Source: Microbacterium foliorum
GTDB lineage: Bacteria > Actinomycetota > Actinomycetes > Actinomycetales > Microbacteriaceae
Direction of reading: 5' to 3'
Assembly: GCF_006385575.1 (NCBI RefSeq)
Contig: NZ_CP041040.1
Span: 1,550,001 to 1,614,000, forward strand
DNA length: 64,000 nucleotides
A program made the translations under genes and the position numbers. This document shows positions 1-7,700 of this stretch, one piece after another (the stretch's first letter is position 1; each line of letters starts with the position of its first letter). The notes under the pieces are model-generated. The model ran no database searches. It was not told the DNA's origin and was given only the letters and a program-made list of their open reading frames with translations.

Positions 1-589
1 CTTCCCTGACAGCCCGCTCCGCATCCCGCCGCTCTCTGCGCGCTGTGACCTCGTCGAGAGGCTTGGCGGCGACCGCGGGGGCGTCGGGTGCGCCCCCGCC
101 GACGATGCTGTCGGCGATGTCTGCGAACGTGCCGGCGGGTTCCAATTCCCGCACCAGCCGCGCGGAGGCGACGGCGGCGGCAGCAGTCGGATCGAAGAAG
201 GCGGCGCTGATGGTCTGTTGAACCGCCTCTCTCGTCGACGCCGTGATGCGCTGTCCGCGTGCTTCGGCGAGTTCGACGGCATCCGCGGCAAGCCTGTTGG
301 TGAGGGCGCGCCGGTCGCGCCCTAGCTGTGCGAGAGCCCGAGCATCCAGATCTGCCTGTGCTTCGCGCAGCTCTTCGGCGAGCTCCAGTGCCTCTGCGAG
401 TCGGGAGGCGCGCTCGTGCGCGAAGACGTTCACCACCCAGGCGGCGACCGATGGCTTCTTCAGGCTGCGGATCCGAGCGGCGAGAGTCGGGTCGACGGTG
501 TCGGCGGCGCAGGAGTCTCGTGCGGTCACGAAATCCGTCGGTGGCCCGGTGTAGAGCTGCACTGCGATGTCAGCGAGCTCGGAGTCCAT
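1..589 (-). CDS. Conserved actinobacterial hypothetical protein, partial (3' end outside window)
   Basis: The reverse strand is open without a stop from the ATG at 589 to the left edge, giving 196 residues beginning MDSELADIAVQLYTG. The N-terminal part holds the segment RSLKKPSVAAWVVN, followed by a long Ala/Glu/Arg-rich helical stretch (about residues 60-110) that looks like a coiled coil. It ends in a charged RRERRDAERAVREG region. I recognise the general look of a conserved actinobacterial protein of unknown function, but no enzymatic motif. Codon use fits the neighbours. It is divergent from the small gene starting at 678. The truncation is caused by the window edge, not by a mutation. 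Confidence 0.75.
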   Translation of the reverse strand, partial: MDSELADIAVQLYTGPPTDFVTARDSCAADTVDPTLAARIRSLKKPSVAAWVVNVFAHERASRLAEALELAEELREAQADLDARALAQLGRDRRALTNRLAADAVELAEARGQRITASTREAVQQTISAAFFDPTAAAAVASARLVRELEPAGTFADIADSIVGGGAPDAPAVAAKPLDEVTARRERRDAERAVRE

Positions 590-664
590 GCGAGTGACGA
601 TACACCGCGCAAGATCTGCTCCCCGGGCCGCGCCGGGTGAGCATCGATCGCCGCCCCTCATCAG

Positions 665-670
665 TATTCT
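665..670 (+). promoter_or_regulatory. -10 box TATTCT of a leaderless gene
   Basis: TATTCT lies 7 nt before the ATG at 678 and no Shine-Dalgarno sequence is present. Transcription would therefore start at or next to the start codon. No good -35 hexamer is visible. Confidence 0.5.
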
Positions 671-677
671 GGTTGGC

Positions 678-992
678 ATGGCAACGCTGTTCTATGGCGC
701 GTCCGACGTTGCGATCCACATCGAGGATCGAGCACTCGCGCATCTGAAGATCGTCATCGCGACCAAGCTCCGCCGACAGGAGAGCTTCACTCTGTCGTGG
801 CGTCACCCCGAGGGAGAGCTCGGAGGGCGGTCCACCATCTGGATCCACCCGTCGATCCCGCTGCGCTTCACCTTCGACGAACCGGAGCAGCCTCAGCTGA
901 ACACGCGCTGGCTAGAAGATCTCATGCAGTCGGTGAACTCCACCGGCGGCATTCTCCTGGTGGACGAGGTGATCGACGCGCCCGTGCAGTGA
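678..992 (+). CDS. Small DUF7882-type protein (often mislabelled 'ATP-dependent DNA ligase')
   Basis: This 104-residue protein has the pattern MATLFYG, an (E/D)DRALAHLKIVIATKLRR block, a RxESFTLSW strand, STIWIHPSIPL near residue 55, and a C-terminal WLEDLMQSVNSTGG segment. Small proteins with this pattern are common in Microbacteriaceae. Databases sometimes call them ATP-dependent DNA ligase, but no ligase motif (KxDG) is present. The function is unknown. The ATG at 678 is preferred over upstream in-frame starts because the conserved block begins there and a -10 box sits 7 nt upstream. Confidence 0.75.
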   Translation: MATLFYGASDVAIHIEDRALAHLKIVIATKLRRQESFTLSWRHPEGELGGRSTIWIHPSIPLRFTFDEPEQPQLNTRWLEDLMQSVNSTGGILLVDEVIDAPVQ

Positions 993-1022
993 GCACCCCG
1001 GACGCGGCCGGGTGAACCGCCG

Positions 1023-1586
1023 TCACCCGGCCCATTCGATCAGGACCAGACCCTGGCGCGTGTCGGCGAACTTCACCCATCCGTCGCCGAACAGATAGGT
1101 CATGCCGTATCCGTCTTCGTCGGTGCCCATGGCGAACTGCGGGTTCTCGGTGATGTAGATGCCGTCCGGGCCGTCTTCTCGGGTCCAGCCCTCTCCCAGC
1201 AGCGAGGACTGCGCCGCCGTGGCATCCTCCGCGCTGATCGTCGACCATCCGTAGAGCTGGCCATGGTCGGAGGCGATGCTGTAGTCGGCCCAGAAGCAGA
1301 GGAGGCCATCGGCCAACGTCACGCCGCCCACCACGAACTCCTTCTCCTCGAAGGACCACCCCTGATCGGTGAGCACCTTCACCGTGCCGGCCGACACGAT
1401 CGTGTCGCAGGCGGGCTCTGCTGCGGGCGTGGGGGTCGGAGTGGTCGCGGGCTCGGCAGTGGCTGCGGGGGAGGGCTTCGGCGCGTCCGGTGTCGGAGAC
1501 GCGGATACCTCCGGCGTCCCTGCGCAGGAGGTGAGCGCGACAGCGAGCAGCAGAGCGCCCAGTGCGGCGGAGGTGAAGCGGTTCAT
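1023..1586 (-). CDS. Secreted lipoprotein of unknown function
   Basis: The 187-residue product begins MNRFTSAALGALLLAV and has a lipobox LTSC near residue 20, so it should be lipidated and held at the outer face of the membrane. A Thr/Pro/Ala-rich linker (about residues 25-55) precedes a globular domain with a Cys pair (PACDT and LLCFW) and aromatic motifs such as YLFGDGWVKF. The ATG at 1586 has AAGG 8 nt upstream. A start at 1601 would lack a Shine-Dalgarno sequence and lengthen the signal peptide. It lies directly downstream of hisN on the same strand and may be cotranscribed. I do not recognise the domain. Confidence 0.75.
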   Translation of the reverse strand: MNRFTSAALGALLLAVALTSCAGTPEVSASPTPDAPKPSPAATAEPATTPTPTPAAEPACDTIVSAGTVKVLTDQGWSFEEKEFVVGGVTLADGLLCFWADYSIASDHGQLYGWSTISAEDATAAQSSLLGEGWTREDGPDGIYITENPQFAMGTDEDGYGMTYLFGDGWVKFADTRQGLVLIEWAG

Positions 1587-1608
1587 CGCGCGAGCCTTCA
1601 TCAGTGGG

Positions 1609-2406
1609 TCAGTCGTGCAGGAGATCGAGGAAGGCCCCGTGGAGGACGCCGTTGGTGGCGAGTGTCGACAGATCCGAGATCGTCTCGGCGCCGTCGAACC
1701 CGGTCATGCGGCCGCCTGCCTCGCGAACGATCGGAACAGCAGCGGCGACGTCGTACTCCTTGACTCCGAACTCTGCGACCATGTCGATGCGCCCCTCGGC
1801 GAGGAGCATGTAGGCGTAGATGTCGCCGTACGCACGATCGCGCCACACGCGGTCGGCGAGCTTCAGAAGCTGGTCGGTGTGCCCGGACTCGGCCCACTGG
1901 CTGATGCTCTGGAAGCTGACGCTGGCGTCGTCGAGAGACGACACGGAGGATGCCCGGATGCGGCGCGGCTCGGCATCCGTCGCGGTCCAGGCTCCCGAGC
2001 CGGCAGCGGCCCACCAGCGGCGTCCGACGGCGGGCATGCTGACGACACCGACCTGCGGGACTCCGTCGACCGCGAGTGCGATCATGGTGCCCCAGAGCGG
2101 CACCCCGCGGAGGAAGTTGGCGGTGCCGTCGATCGGGTCGATGATCCACTGCCGGTGGGTGCTGCCCTCAGCGCCGAACTCTTCACCGAAGATGCCGTCA
2201 TCGGGCCGCTCCGTCGCCAGAAGCGAGCGGATCGCCCGTTCGGTCGCGAGGTCGGCGTCTGTGACGTGCGAGCTGTCGGCCTTGGTCGATATCTCGAGGT
2301 CGGGGCTGTCGAATCGAGGGAGAGACTGCGCGTCGGCGGCATCGGCGAGTCGGAGAGCGAGTGCGAGGTCGCGAGAGAAGTCGTCGACGCGGGGGGAGGC
2401 GGTCAC
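1609..2406 (-). CDS. hisN: Inositol-monophosphatase-family phosphatase, probably histidinol-phosphatase
   Basis: This is a Mg-dependent sugar/histidinol phosphatase of 265 residues, the usual length. Metal-binding motifs are visible in order: a Glu pair in FGEEFG (about 74-78), IIDPIDGTANF (88-98), and the C-terminal EYDVAAAVPIVREAGG. This pattern in actinobacteria is usually HisN, which dephosphorylates histidinol phosphate in histidine synthesis. Inositol-1-phosphatase is the alternative, and no other his gene is nearby to decide. GTG at 2406 is chosen because a TATCCT box lies 6 nt upstream, implying a leaderless mRNA; GGAG in the same 6 nt could also act as a ribosome site. The open frame extends upstream but looks non-coding. 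Confidence 0.85.
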   Translation of the reverse strand: MTASPRVDDFSRDLALALRLADAADAQSLPRFDSPDLEISTKADSSHVTDADLATERAIRSLLATERPDDGIFGEEFGAEGSTHRQWIIDPIDGTANFLRGVPLWGTMIALAVDGVPQVGVVSMPAVGRRWWAAAGSGAWTATDAEPRRIRASSVSSLDDASVSFQSISQWAESGHTDQLLKLADRVWRDRAYGDIYAYMLLAEGRIDMVAEFGVKEYDVAAAVPIVREAGGRMTGFDGAETISDLSTLATNGVLHGAFLDLLHD

Positions 2407-2412
2407 GACTCC

Positions 2413-2418
2413 AGGATA
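2413..2418 (-). promoter_or_regulatory. -10 box TATCCT before hisN
   Basis: On the reverse strand TATCCT is followed by 6 nt and then the GTG start, matching the leaderless spacing seen at many genes in this window. Confidence 0.45.
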
Positions 2419-2553
2419 ACCGCCCGGACAAGGGAGTCTGAGAGGGGTTGACTTGAGGCGACACGCGCGGCGAACGTGGAGGACCCGGCTCGATTTCGCC
2501 CGGCGGCGATCCGCTGGTAATGTAATTCCTCGGCCGGGGATTTCCCGGGCCAC

Positions 2554-2626
2554 GCACCTCTAGCTCAATCGGCAGAGCAACTGACTCTTAATCAGTGGGT
2601 TCTCGGTTCAAGTCCGAGGGGGTGCA
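2554..2626 (+). tRNA. tRNA-Lys(CTT)
   Basis: This is a 73-nt cloverleaf. The acceptor stem GCACCTC pairs with GGGGTGC with one G-U. The anticodon arm has stem ACTGA/TCAGT and loop CTCTTAA, giving anticodon CTT. The T arm is CTCGG-TTCAAGT-CCGAG and the discriminator is A. CCA is not encoded. A terminator-like hairpin follows. Confidence 0.95.
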
Positions 2627-2633
2627 CGGATCA

Positions 2634-2667
2634 GCCCTGATGACTCTCGCCAGTCATCGGGGCTTTT
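2634..2667 (+). terminator. Intrinsic terminator after tRNA-Lys
   Basis: GCCCTGATGACT pairs with AGTCATCGGGGC (one G-U) across a 6-nt loop and is followed by TTTT. Confidence 0.85.
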
Positions 2668-2707
2668 CTGCACCCACGGAGATGCCGAGGATCGGGCTCC
2701 CGGTGCG

Positions 2708-2728
2708 CTAGCGTGATGCAAACGCTAG
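2708..2728 (+). promoter_or_regulatory. 21-bp dyad (operator or hairpin) upstream of a lipoprotein gene
   Basis: CTAGCGT and ACGCTAG form a perfect 7-bp inverted repeat with a 7-nt spacer. The left arm contains a TAGCGT -10-like hexamer and the right arm runs into the AGGGAG ribosome-binding site of the gene at 2739. Confidence 0.5.
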
Positions 2729-2738
2729 GGAGATGGCC

Positions 2739-3146
2739 ATGAGGAGACTGGTGAAGGTCTGCGCCGTCGTGGCGGTCGCGGCATTTCTCAGTCTGGGACT
2801 GACCGGCTGTTCTGCGGCGGAGAGGACGATCGACTACTCGACCTCGTCCGTCACCCTCGCGCCCGGAGAAGCCCTCGTGGTCGACTTCGGCGAGATCAAT
2901 CCGACGGTCGGCGACGCGTGGGTGATCACGCGAGAGCCCGACCCGGCCGTGCTCGGTCCCGGTGATGAACGATCGCGCTACCTCGGCCAGGACGGCGAGA
3001 CCGGCGCTCCGAGCGAGGTCTCCTATCGTTTCCCACCTGTCGGCGACGGGACCACGGTGATCCAGTTCGAGTACCAGTTCCGCGGGGCGGTGCCCGAAGA
3101 CGCGGACGATCAGCAGACGGCCGAGATCACGGTGACCGTGAAATAG
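2739..3146 (+). CDS. Lipoprotein with a chagasin-like (inhibitor I42) pattern
   Basis: The 135-residue product starts MRRLVKVCAVV and has a lipobox LTGC near residue 24. The mature part has NPTVGDAW, then a long loop, then GDGTTVIQFEYQFRG and a final ITVTVK strand. This order resembles the NPTTGY...loop...C-terminal strand layout of chagasin-type cysteine-protease inhibitors (I42). The Asp in place of the usual Tyr after VG makes the match imperfect, so inhibition is an inference. The ATG at 2739 is preferred over 2733 because AGGGAG is then about 8 nt upstream rather than abutting the codon. Confidence 0.7.
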   Translation: MRRLVKVCAVVAVAAFLSLGLTGCSAAERTIDYSTSSVTLAPGEALVVDFGEINPTVGDAWVITREPDPAVLGPGDERSRYLGQDGETGAPSEVSYRFPPVGDGTTVIQFEYQFRGAVPEDADDQQTAEITVTVK

Positions 3147-3153
3147 CGTTCGC

Positions 3154-3627
3154 TCAGTCGACCGCTATGACCTCTCCATCGGTGAGGTGCTGAAGAGTCT
3201 CGAAGGTGAGCGGCATCACCGTGTGCGGGTGCCCGGCTGCGGCCCAGATCTCACCATGCTCGCGAAGATCCTCGTCGATGTAGGTGCGCAGCCGCGTCGG
3301 ATGCCCGACGGGGGCGACTCCGCCGATCGCCTGACCCGTGGCATCGCGAACGACGGATGCCGGTGCCATCGCGATCGCGGCTGAGCCGGTGCTGCGTGCC
3401 AGCACGTCGAGATCGACCCGGTGTCCACCGCTCGTCATCACGAGAACCGGAGCCCCGTCGGCGACGAACACGAGGCTGTTCGCGATCGCGGAGACATCGC
3501 AGCCGATCGCGGCGGCTGCTTCGGGGGCGGTCCGCGCCGAATCGGGCAGCATGCGGATCTCTGTTGTGACGCCGGCCTCGATGAGGTGCTGCTGCACGAG
3601 CCTGCTGCGCTCGGGGAGATCGTTCAT
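3154..3627 (-). CDS. YbaK/ProX-type aminoacyl-tRNA deacylase
   Basis: The 157-residue protein has the YbaK/EbsC fold pattern: TAPEAAAAIGCDVSAIANSLVF (residues about 35-55), a Leu/Val-rich strand with VLVMTSGGHRVD, then AxxVxxxTGQAIGGVAPVGHP, and a C-terminal strand around YIDEDL. Members of this family clear mischarged tRNAs such as Cys- or Ala-tRNAPro, or act as regulators. The specificity cannot be read here. ATG at 3627 is chosen because TACCGT lies 6 nt upstream and the longer upstream frame has no family similarity. Confidence 0.85.
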   Translation of the reverse strand: MNDLPERSRLVQQHLIEAGVTTEIRMLPDSARTAPEAAAAIGCDVSAIANSLVFVADGAPVLVMTSGGHRVDLDVLARSTGSAAIAMAPASVVRDATGQAIGGVAPVGHPTRLRTYIDEDLREHGEIWAAAGHPHTVMPLTFETLQHLTDGEVIAVD

Positions 3628-3633
3628 GACCTC

Positions 3634-3639
3634 ACGGTA
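3634..3639 (-). promoter_or_regulatory. -10 box TACCGT before the YbaK-type gene
   Basis: On the reverse strand TACCGT is separated by 6 nt from the ATG at 3627, consistent with a leaderless transcript. Confidence 0.4.
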
Positions 3640-3661
3640 GCGAACGCGGCAGGCTCGAGTC

Positions 3662-4888
3662 TCACGCGGCGTCGCCCAGCAGGATCGCCTCGGCGTCTTC
3701 GACGGTGGCGTCATCAGGCTCGTCGTCGATGTGCGCCAGGATCTTCCGCCCGAGGAAGATCGTCAGGGCAGCGACCAGTACTGCTGCGGCTGCGACGAGG
3801 TAGGGGACCGTCGCATCGAACGCGTGCCACAGGGCTGCCGCCAGGGGCGGGGCGATGGCCCCACCGAGGAATCGCACCGAGGAGTACGCCGACGACGCCA
3901 CGGAGCGGGGGAGATCCGTCGCCTCCATGACGGCCTCCGTGAGCACGGTGTTCATCACGCCGAGCAGCAGTCCACCGATGACGATGCAGACCACGAGTGC
4001 GGTGGCCGACTCGACCAGGACCCCGGCGACGATCAGATCGACGGCGAGAAGCGGGAGAACCGTGAGAATGACTCGGGTGCGTGACATCCGGCGCATGAGC
4101 AGCGGCGCGACCCAGACGCTCGTGACCGCGAGCGCGATGCCCCAGCCGAAGAAGGTGAAGCCGATGCCCATCGCTCCGAAGCCCAGAGGGAACGGCGAGA
4201 AGGCGAGCAGGATGAAGAACCCGATGTTGTAGAAGAACGCCGCCGTGGCGAGCACCGCGAGGGCGGGGTTGCCGAGCGCCTTGAAAGGCGCGGAGAACGG
4301 CACAGGCGTGCGCTTCTCGCCCGGGCCGCGCAGCAGCACGAGGACCGCGAGGAACGCGATCGCCATCAGCACCACGACGCCGAAGAACGGTGCGCGCCAG
4401 CTCTGTTCGCCCAAGAGCCCGCCCAGGAGCGGCCCGATCGCGATGCCGAGACCGAGGGCCGCCTCGTACAGGATGATGGCCGCGGAGCTGCCGCCGGCGG
4501 CGGATCCGACGATGGTCGCCAGTGCGGTGGAGATGAACAGGGCGTTGCCGAGACCCCACCCTGCGCGGAAGCCGATGACCGCGTCGACGCTGCCGCTGAG
4601 CGCGCAGAAGAGGGCGAACAAGACGATCAGCGCCAGCCCGATCAGCAGTGTCATCTTCGCGCCGATGCGGCTCGAGATCCAGCTGGTGACGAGCATGGCC
4701 AGTCCGGTGACCGCGAGGTAGCTCGTGAACAGCAGTTCGGTCTGGAACGGGCTCGCCTGGAGCGACTCGGCGATCGCAGGGAGGATCGGATCGACCAGTC
4801 CGATGCCCATGAAGGCGACGACGCAGGCGAAGGCGACGGCCCAGACCTGGGCCGGTTGCTTCCACACTGAGGTGGCGGGGGTGTTCAC
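3662..4888 (-). CDS. MFS drug/metabolite efflux transporter (about 12 TM)
   Basis: This is a 408-residue inner-membrane protein of the major facilitator superfamily (DHA1-like), with about twelve hydrophobic segments. It has an early VDPILPAIAESL motif and an ISSRIGAKMTLLIG loop corresponding to the conserved loop between helices 2 and 3. The acidic C-terminal tail DDEPDDATVEDAEA should be cytoplasmic. The GTG start overlaps the TGA of the upstream marR gene in GTGA, so the two are translationally coupled. A marR-efflux pair suggests a substrate-induced exporter; the substrate is unknown. Confidence 0.85.
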   Translation of the reverse strand: MNTPATSVWKQPAQVWAVAFACVVAFMGIGLVDPILPAIAESLQASPFQTELLFTSYLAVTGLAMLVTSWISSRIGAKMTLLIGLALIVLFALFCALSGSVDAVIGFRAGWGLGNALFISTALATIVGSAAGGSSAAIILYEAALGLGIAIGPLLGGLLGEQSWRAPFFGVVVLMAIAFLAVLVLLRGPGEKRTPVPFSAPFKALGNPALAVLATAAFFYNIGFFILLAFSPFPLGFGAMGIGFTFFGWGIALAVTSVWVAPLLMRRMSRTRVILTVLPLLAVDLIVAGVLVESATALVVCIVIGGLLLGVMNTVLTEAVMEATDLPRSVASSAYSSVRFLGGAIAPPLAAALWHAFDATVPYLVAAAAVLVAALTIFLGRKILAHIDDEPDDATVEDAEAILLGDAA

Positions 4889-5322
4889 TCTGTGGCTCCT
4901 GTCGAGTCGGTGGTGGTATGCGCTGCGAGGATCTGAGCGGCGCGCGTCAGGATGTCCCACTCGTCGGCATCGAGGTCGGCGAAGCGCGGTGCGAGAGTGT
5001 CGCGGAACTCTTCTCGCCACGCCTGCAGCGCACGTGAGCCTGCCCCTGTGATGGCGACGGCGATCGCGCGGGAGTCCCCAGCATCGGGGGAGCGGAGCAC
5101 GAGTCCTTCGCGCTCGAGATTCCCGATCAGCCGCGTCATCCCGGGTTGGGTCGTGCGTGCCGCGGAAGCGAGCGCTCCGACCCTCTTCGGCCCCGATTGC
5201 TCGAGCAGGCTCAGCACTCGCCACTGGGCGGCAGGTGCGTCGTTGCCGGCATCCTGCGCGGCGATGCGGCCGAGCGCGTACCCCGAGAGCACGAGTGAGG
5301 GAATGACATCCTGGCGATTCAT
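4885..5322 (-). CDS. MarR-family transcriptional regulator
   Basis: This 145-residue winged-helix regulator has the MarR layout: an N-terminal dimer helix, AQWRVLSLLEQ, a recognition-helix segment TTQPGMTRLIGNLEREGLV (about 57-76), and the wing PDAGDSRAIAVAITGAG. It should repress itself and the coupled MFS exporter downstream (4-bp overlap). A symmetric operator candidate overlaps its start codon at 5321-5348, which supports autoregulation. Confidence 0.9.
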   Translation of the reverse strand: MNRQDVIPSLVLSGYALGRIAAQDAGNDAPAAQWRVLSLLEQSGPKRVGALASAARTTQPGMTRLIGNLEREGLVLRSPDAGDSRAIAVAITGAGSRALQAWREEFRDTLAPRFADLDADEWDILTRAAQILAAHTTTDSTGATE

Positions 5323-5348
5323 ACCAGCAAGTATATACCGGATGGTAT
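5321..5348. promoter_or_regulatory. Probable MarR operator overlapping the marR start codon
   Basis: Outer arms ATACC/GGTAT (5321-5325 and 5344-5348) and the inner palindrome GTATATAC (5331-5338) share the same centre at 5334.5, giving a 28-bp nested dyad. It covers the first bases of the regulator gene. Confidence 0.65.
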
Positions 5349-5362
5349 GTAACGACGTCGAG

Positions 5363-6148
5363 TCAACGCCGTGCGCCGGCGATCCGCGCAGAGAGCTGAT
5401 GTGCGTGGGCCAGGAGCGTCCTGCCGAGGTCGCCGATCCGATCGGGTCCGAAGCGGAACCCGACGCCCGTCAGGCTCAGTGCCCACTCCGGCCGTCCGGC
5501 CCGATCGAAGACCGCTGCGCCGAGCCCCCAGCTGCCCTCGACGATGAGCCCCGGGTTCACCGCGTAGCCCCGCTCCTTGGTCTCCGCGAGGCGTGTGCGC
5601 AAGGGGCGGGCGCCGTGCGATCGGCCCCACGCGGTCTCCAGGTCAGGATGCCGTTCGAGGTAGGCGTCCACATCGTGGTCAGGCAGGAAGGCCAGGATGG
5701 CGAGGCCGGCACTTGCCACGCCGAGCGGGAACCGGACACCCTCGCTCAGCACGAACGACCGGATCGGGAACGACCCTTCCTCGCGGAGCAGGCACACCGT
5801 CTCGTCGGCCCTGCGCACGGAGAGGAAGGCGCTCTCCTCCGTCTTCACCGCCAGCGAGCGCACGATGTCCCGCGCGAGCGCGGTCACGTCGTAGCGAGCG
5901 GCGGCGACCGATCCCATGAGGAAGAGCTCCGGTCCCGGCATCCAGCGAGCACTGAACTCGTCTCGGTCGACCAGCCCTTCCGCACGCAGCGCGGACAGGA
6001 GCCGATGTGCGGTGGAACGAGAGAGTTCCGCGGAGCGGGCGAGATCCTGCAGTGACGCGCCGTCATGCCCGCTGGAGGTGACCAATCGGAGCAGTTTCGC
6101 GGCGCGAGCGATCGCCTGTGCTCCCGGAACGACAGCAGTGGATTCCAT
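5363..6148 (-). CDS. IclR-family transcriptional regulator
   Basis: The 261-residue protein has an N-terminal winged helix (LQDLARSAELSRSTAHRLLSALRAEGLV, about residues 33-60). The effector-binding domain follows, with the ERGYAVNPGLIVEGSWGLGAAVFD block typical of IclR proteins. It is divergent from the scoAB-thiolase operon, so it most likely controls that operon in response to a ketoacid or aromatic-derived metabolite. The ATG at 6148 begins MESTAVVPG. The open frame extends upstream but crosses the divergent promoter, which holds a 9-bp inverted repeat. Confidence 0.88.
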   Translation of the reverse strand: MESTAVVPGAQAIARAAKLLRLVTSSGHDGASLQDLARSAELSRSTAHRLLSALRAEGLVDRDEFSARWMPGPELFLMGSVAAARYDVTALARDIVRSLAVKTEESAFLSVRRADETVCLLREEGSFPIRSFVLSEGVRFPLGVASAGLAILAFLPDHDVDAYLERHPDLETAWGRSHGARPLRTRLAETKERGYAVNPGLIVEGSWGLGAAVFDRAGRPEWALSLTGVGFRFGPDRIGDLGRTLLAHAHQLSARIAGARR

Positions 6149-6149
6149 A

Positions 6150-6180
6150 ATGTGGACGCTAAGCCCAGTTACGTCCACAT
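6150..6180. promoter_or_regulatory. Probable IclR operator in the divergent promoter
   Basis: ATGTGGACG and CGTCCACAT are perfect 9-bp inverted arms separated by 13 nt. They lie just upstream of the iclR start and 72 nt upstream of the scoA start. Confidence 0.65.
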
Positions 6181-6251
6181 CGCAAGAGCCGCCTTCCTTC
6201 CGAGGCCGCAGGAGCGGATGCTGAACAGGTACGTCATTCGAAGGAGCATGC

Positions 6252-7025
6252 GTGATCGACAAGCAATGGGCGAATCCCGCGGAGGCGGTTGCAGACATCC
6301 CAGACGGTGCCTCCCTCGCCGTCGGCGGGTTCGGACTGTCCGGCAACCCGATCGCGCTGATCGAGGCGCTGCTCGCGCAGGGCACGGCCGGACTCAGCAT
6401 CGTGAGCAACAACTGCGGAGTCGACGACTGGGGGCTCGGCATCCTGCTCGCAGCGAGACGGATCCGCAAGATGACGTCCTCGTATGTCGGCGAGAACAAG
6501 GAGTTCGAGCGGCAGTTCCTCTCGGGCGAGCTCGAACTGGAGCTGACGCCGCAGGGAACGCTGGCCGAGAAGCTCCGCGCGGGAGGGTCGGGTATCGCTG
6601 CGTTCTTCACGCAGACGGGTGTCGGCACGCAGGTCGCGGAGGGCGGACTTCCGCGGCGCTACAACCCCGATGGCAGCGTCGCGGTGGGTTCCGACCCCAA
6701 GGACGTGCGCACATTCGAGACGTCGGCAGGGCCACGCGAATATGTGCTCGAGGAGGCGATCACCACCGACTTCGCCCTGGTGCACGCGCTGGCGGGCGAC
6801 AGGCACGGGAACCTGATCTTCAACAAGGCTGCACGCAACTTCAATCCGCTCGCGGCGATGGCCGGACGGGTGTGCATCGCGCAGGTCGAACAGCTCGTCG
6901 AACCGGGCGAACTCGACCCGGACCGCGTCCATCTGCCGGGTGTGTTCGTGCACCGCGTGGTCGAGGTCGGCACCGAGATCCCGAAGCGCATCGAGCGCCG
7001 CACCGTCTCCGCGGAAGGAATCTGA
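6252..7025 (+). CDS. scoA: 3-oxoacid CoA-transferase subunit A
   Basis: This is the alpha subunit (257 residues) of a succinyl-CoA:3-ketoacid CoA-transferase. The block [31 protein letters not shown] and the [14 protein letters not shown] segment match ScoA-type enzymes more closely than AtoD. An insertion of about 20 residues (around 138-160, rich in Gly/Asp) lengthens the middle. With subunit B it moves CoA from succinyl-CoA to acetoacetate or 3-oxoadipate. The GTG at 6252 has AAGGAG upstream. The PcaI role (beta-ketoadipate pathway) is the alternative name; no other pca gene is present. Confidence 0.88.
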   Translation: MIDKQWANPAEAVADIPDGASLAVGGFGLSGNPIALIEALLAQGTAGLSIVSNNCGVDDWGLGILLAARRIRKMTSSYVGENKEFERQFLSGELELELTPQGTLAEKLRAGGSGIAAFFTQTGVGTQVAEGGLPRRYNPDGSVAVGSDPKDVRTFETSAGPREYVLEEAITTDFALVHALAGDRHGNLIFNKAARNFNPLAAMAGRVCIAQVEQLVEPGELDPDRVHLPGVFVHRVVEVGTEIPKRIERRTVSAEGI

Positions 7026-7026
7026 C

Positions 7027-7677
7027 ATGGCGCTGACACGCGATGAGATGGCAGCACGCGCCGCCGCAGAGCTGCGGGACGGGTCTTACGTCAATCTCGG
7101 AATCGGGCTGCCGACGCTCGTGCCGAACCACGTGCCGGACGACGTCACCGTCGTGCTGCAGTCCGAGAACGGCATCCTGGGGGTCGGGCCGTATCCGCAC
7201 GAGGACGCGGTCGACCCTGATCTGATCAACGCGGGCAAGGAGACGGTCACGGTTCTCGCCGGTGCTGCGTACTTCGACTCGGCGACGAGTTTCGGCATGA
7301 TCCGAGGCGGAAAGATCGACGCCGCGATCCTCGGCGCCATGCAGGTGTCCGCGACCGGAGACCTCGCGAACTGGATGATCCCCGGAAAGATGGTGAAGGG
7401 CCCCGGTGGCGCGATGGATCTCGTGCACGGGGCTGCGCGTGTCATCGTCCTGATGGAGCACGTCGCGAAAGACGGATCGGCGAAAATCGTGAACGGCTGC
7501 TCGCTTCCCCTCACCGGGCGCGGCGTGGTCGACAGGATCATCACCGATCTGGCGGTCATCGACGTCACACCCGATGGCCTCGTCCTCGTCGAGCTCGCAC
7601 CGGGCGTCACCGTGGAACAGGTCGAGGCGTCGACCGAACCGCCGCTCACCGTTTCGGCGCAGCTGCTCGACCGATGA
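7027..7677 (+). CDS. scoB: 3-oxoacid CoA-transferase subunit B
   Basis: The 216-residue beta subunit carries the catalytic glutamate in [14 protein letters not shown] (about residues 46-59). It also has the family blocks [33 protein letters not shown] and [21 protein letters not shown]. It starts 1 nt after the stop of subunit A, so both subunits are made together. The segment order and length match ScoB/PcaJ. It is followed directly by a thiolase that would cleave the resulting acyl-CoA. Confidence 0.9.
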   Translation: MALTRDEMAARAAAELRDGSYVNLGIGLPTLVPNHVPDDVTVVLQSENGILGVGPYPHEDAVDPDLINAGKETVTVLAGAAYFDSATSFGMIRGGKIDAAILGAMQVSATGDLANWMIPGKMVKGPGGAMDLVHGAARVIVLMEHVAKDGSAKIVNGCSLPLTGRGVVDRIITDLAVIDVTPDGLVLVELAPGVTVEQVEASTEPPLTVSAQLLDR

Positions 7678-7700
7678 ACCCAGAGAACGGAGGGGCTGAG

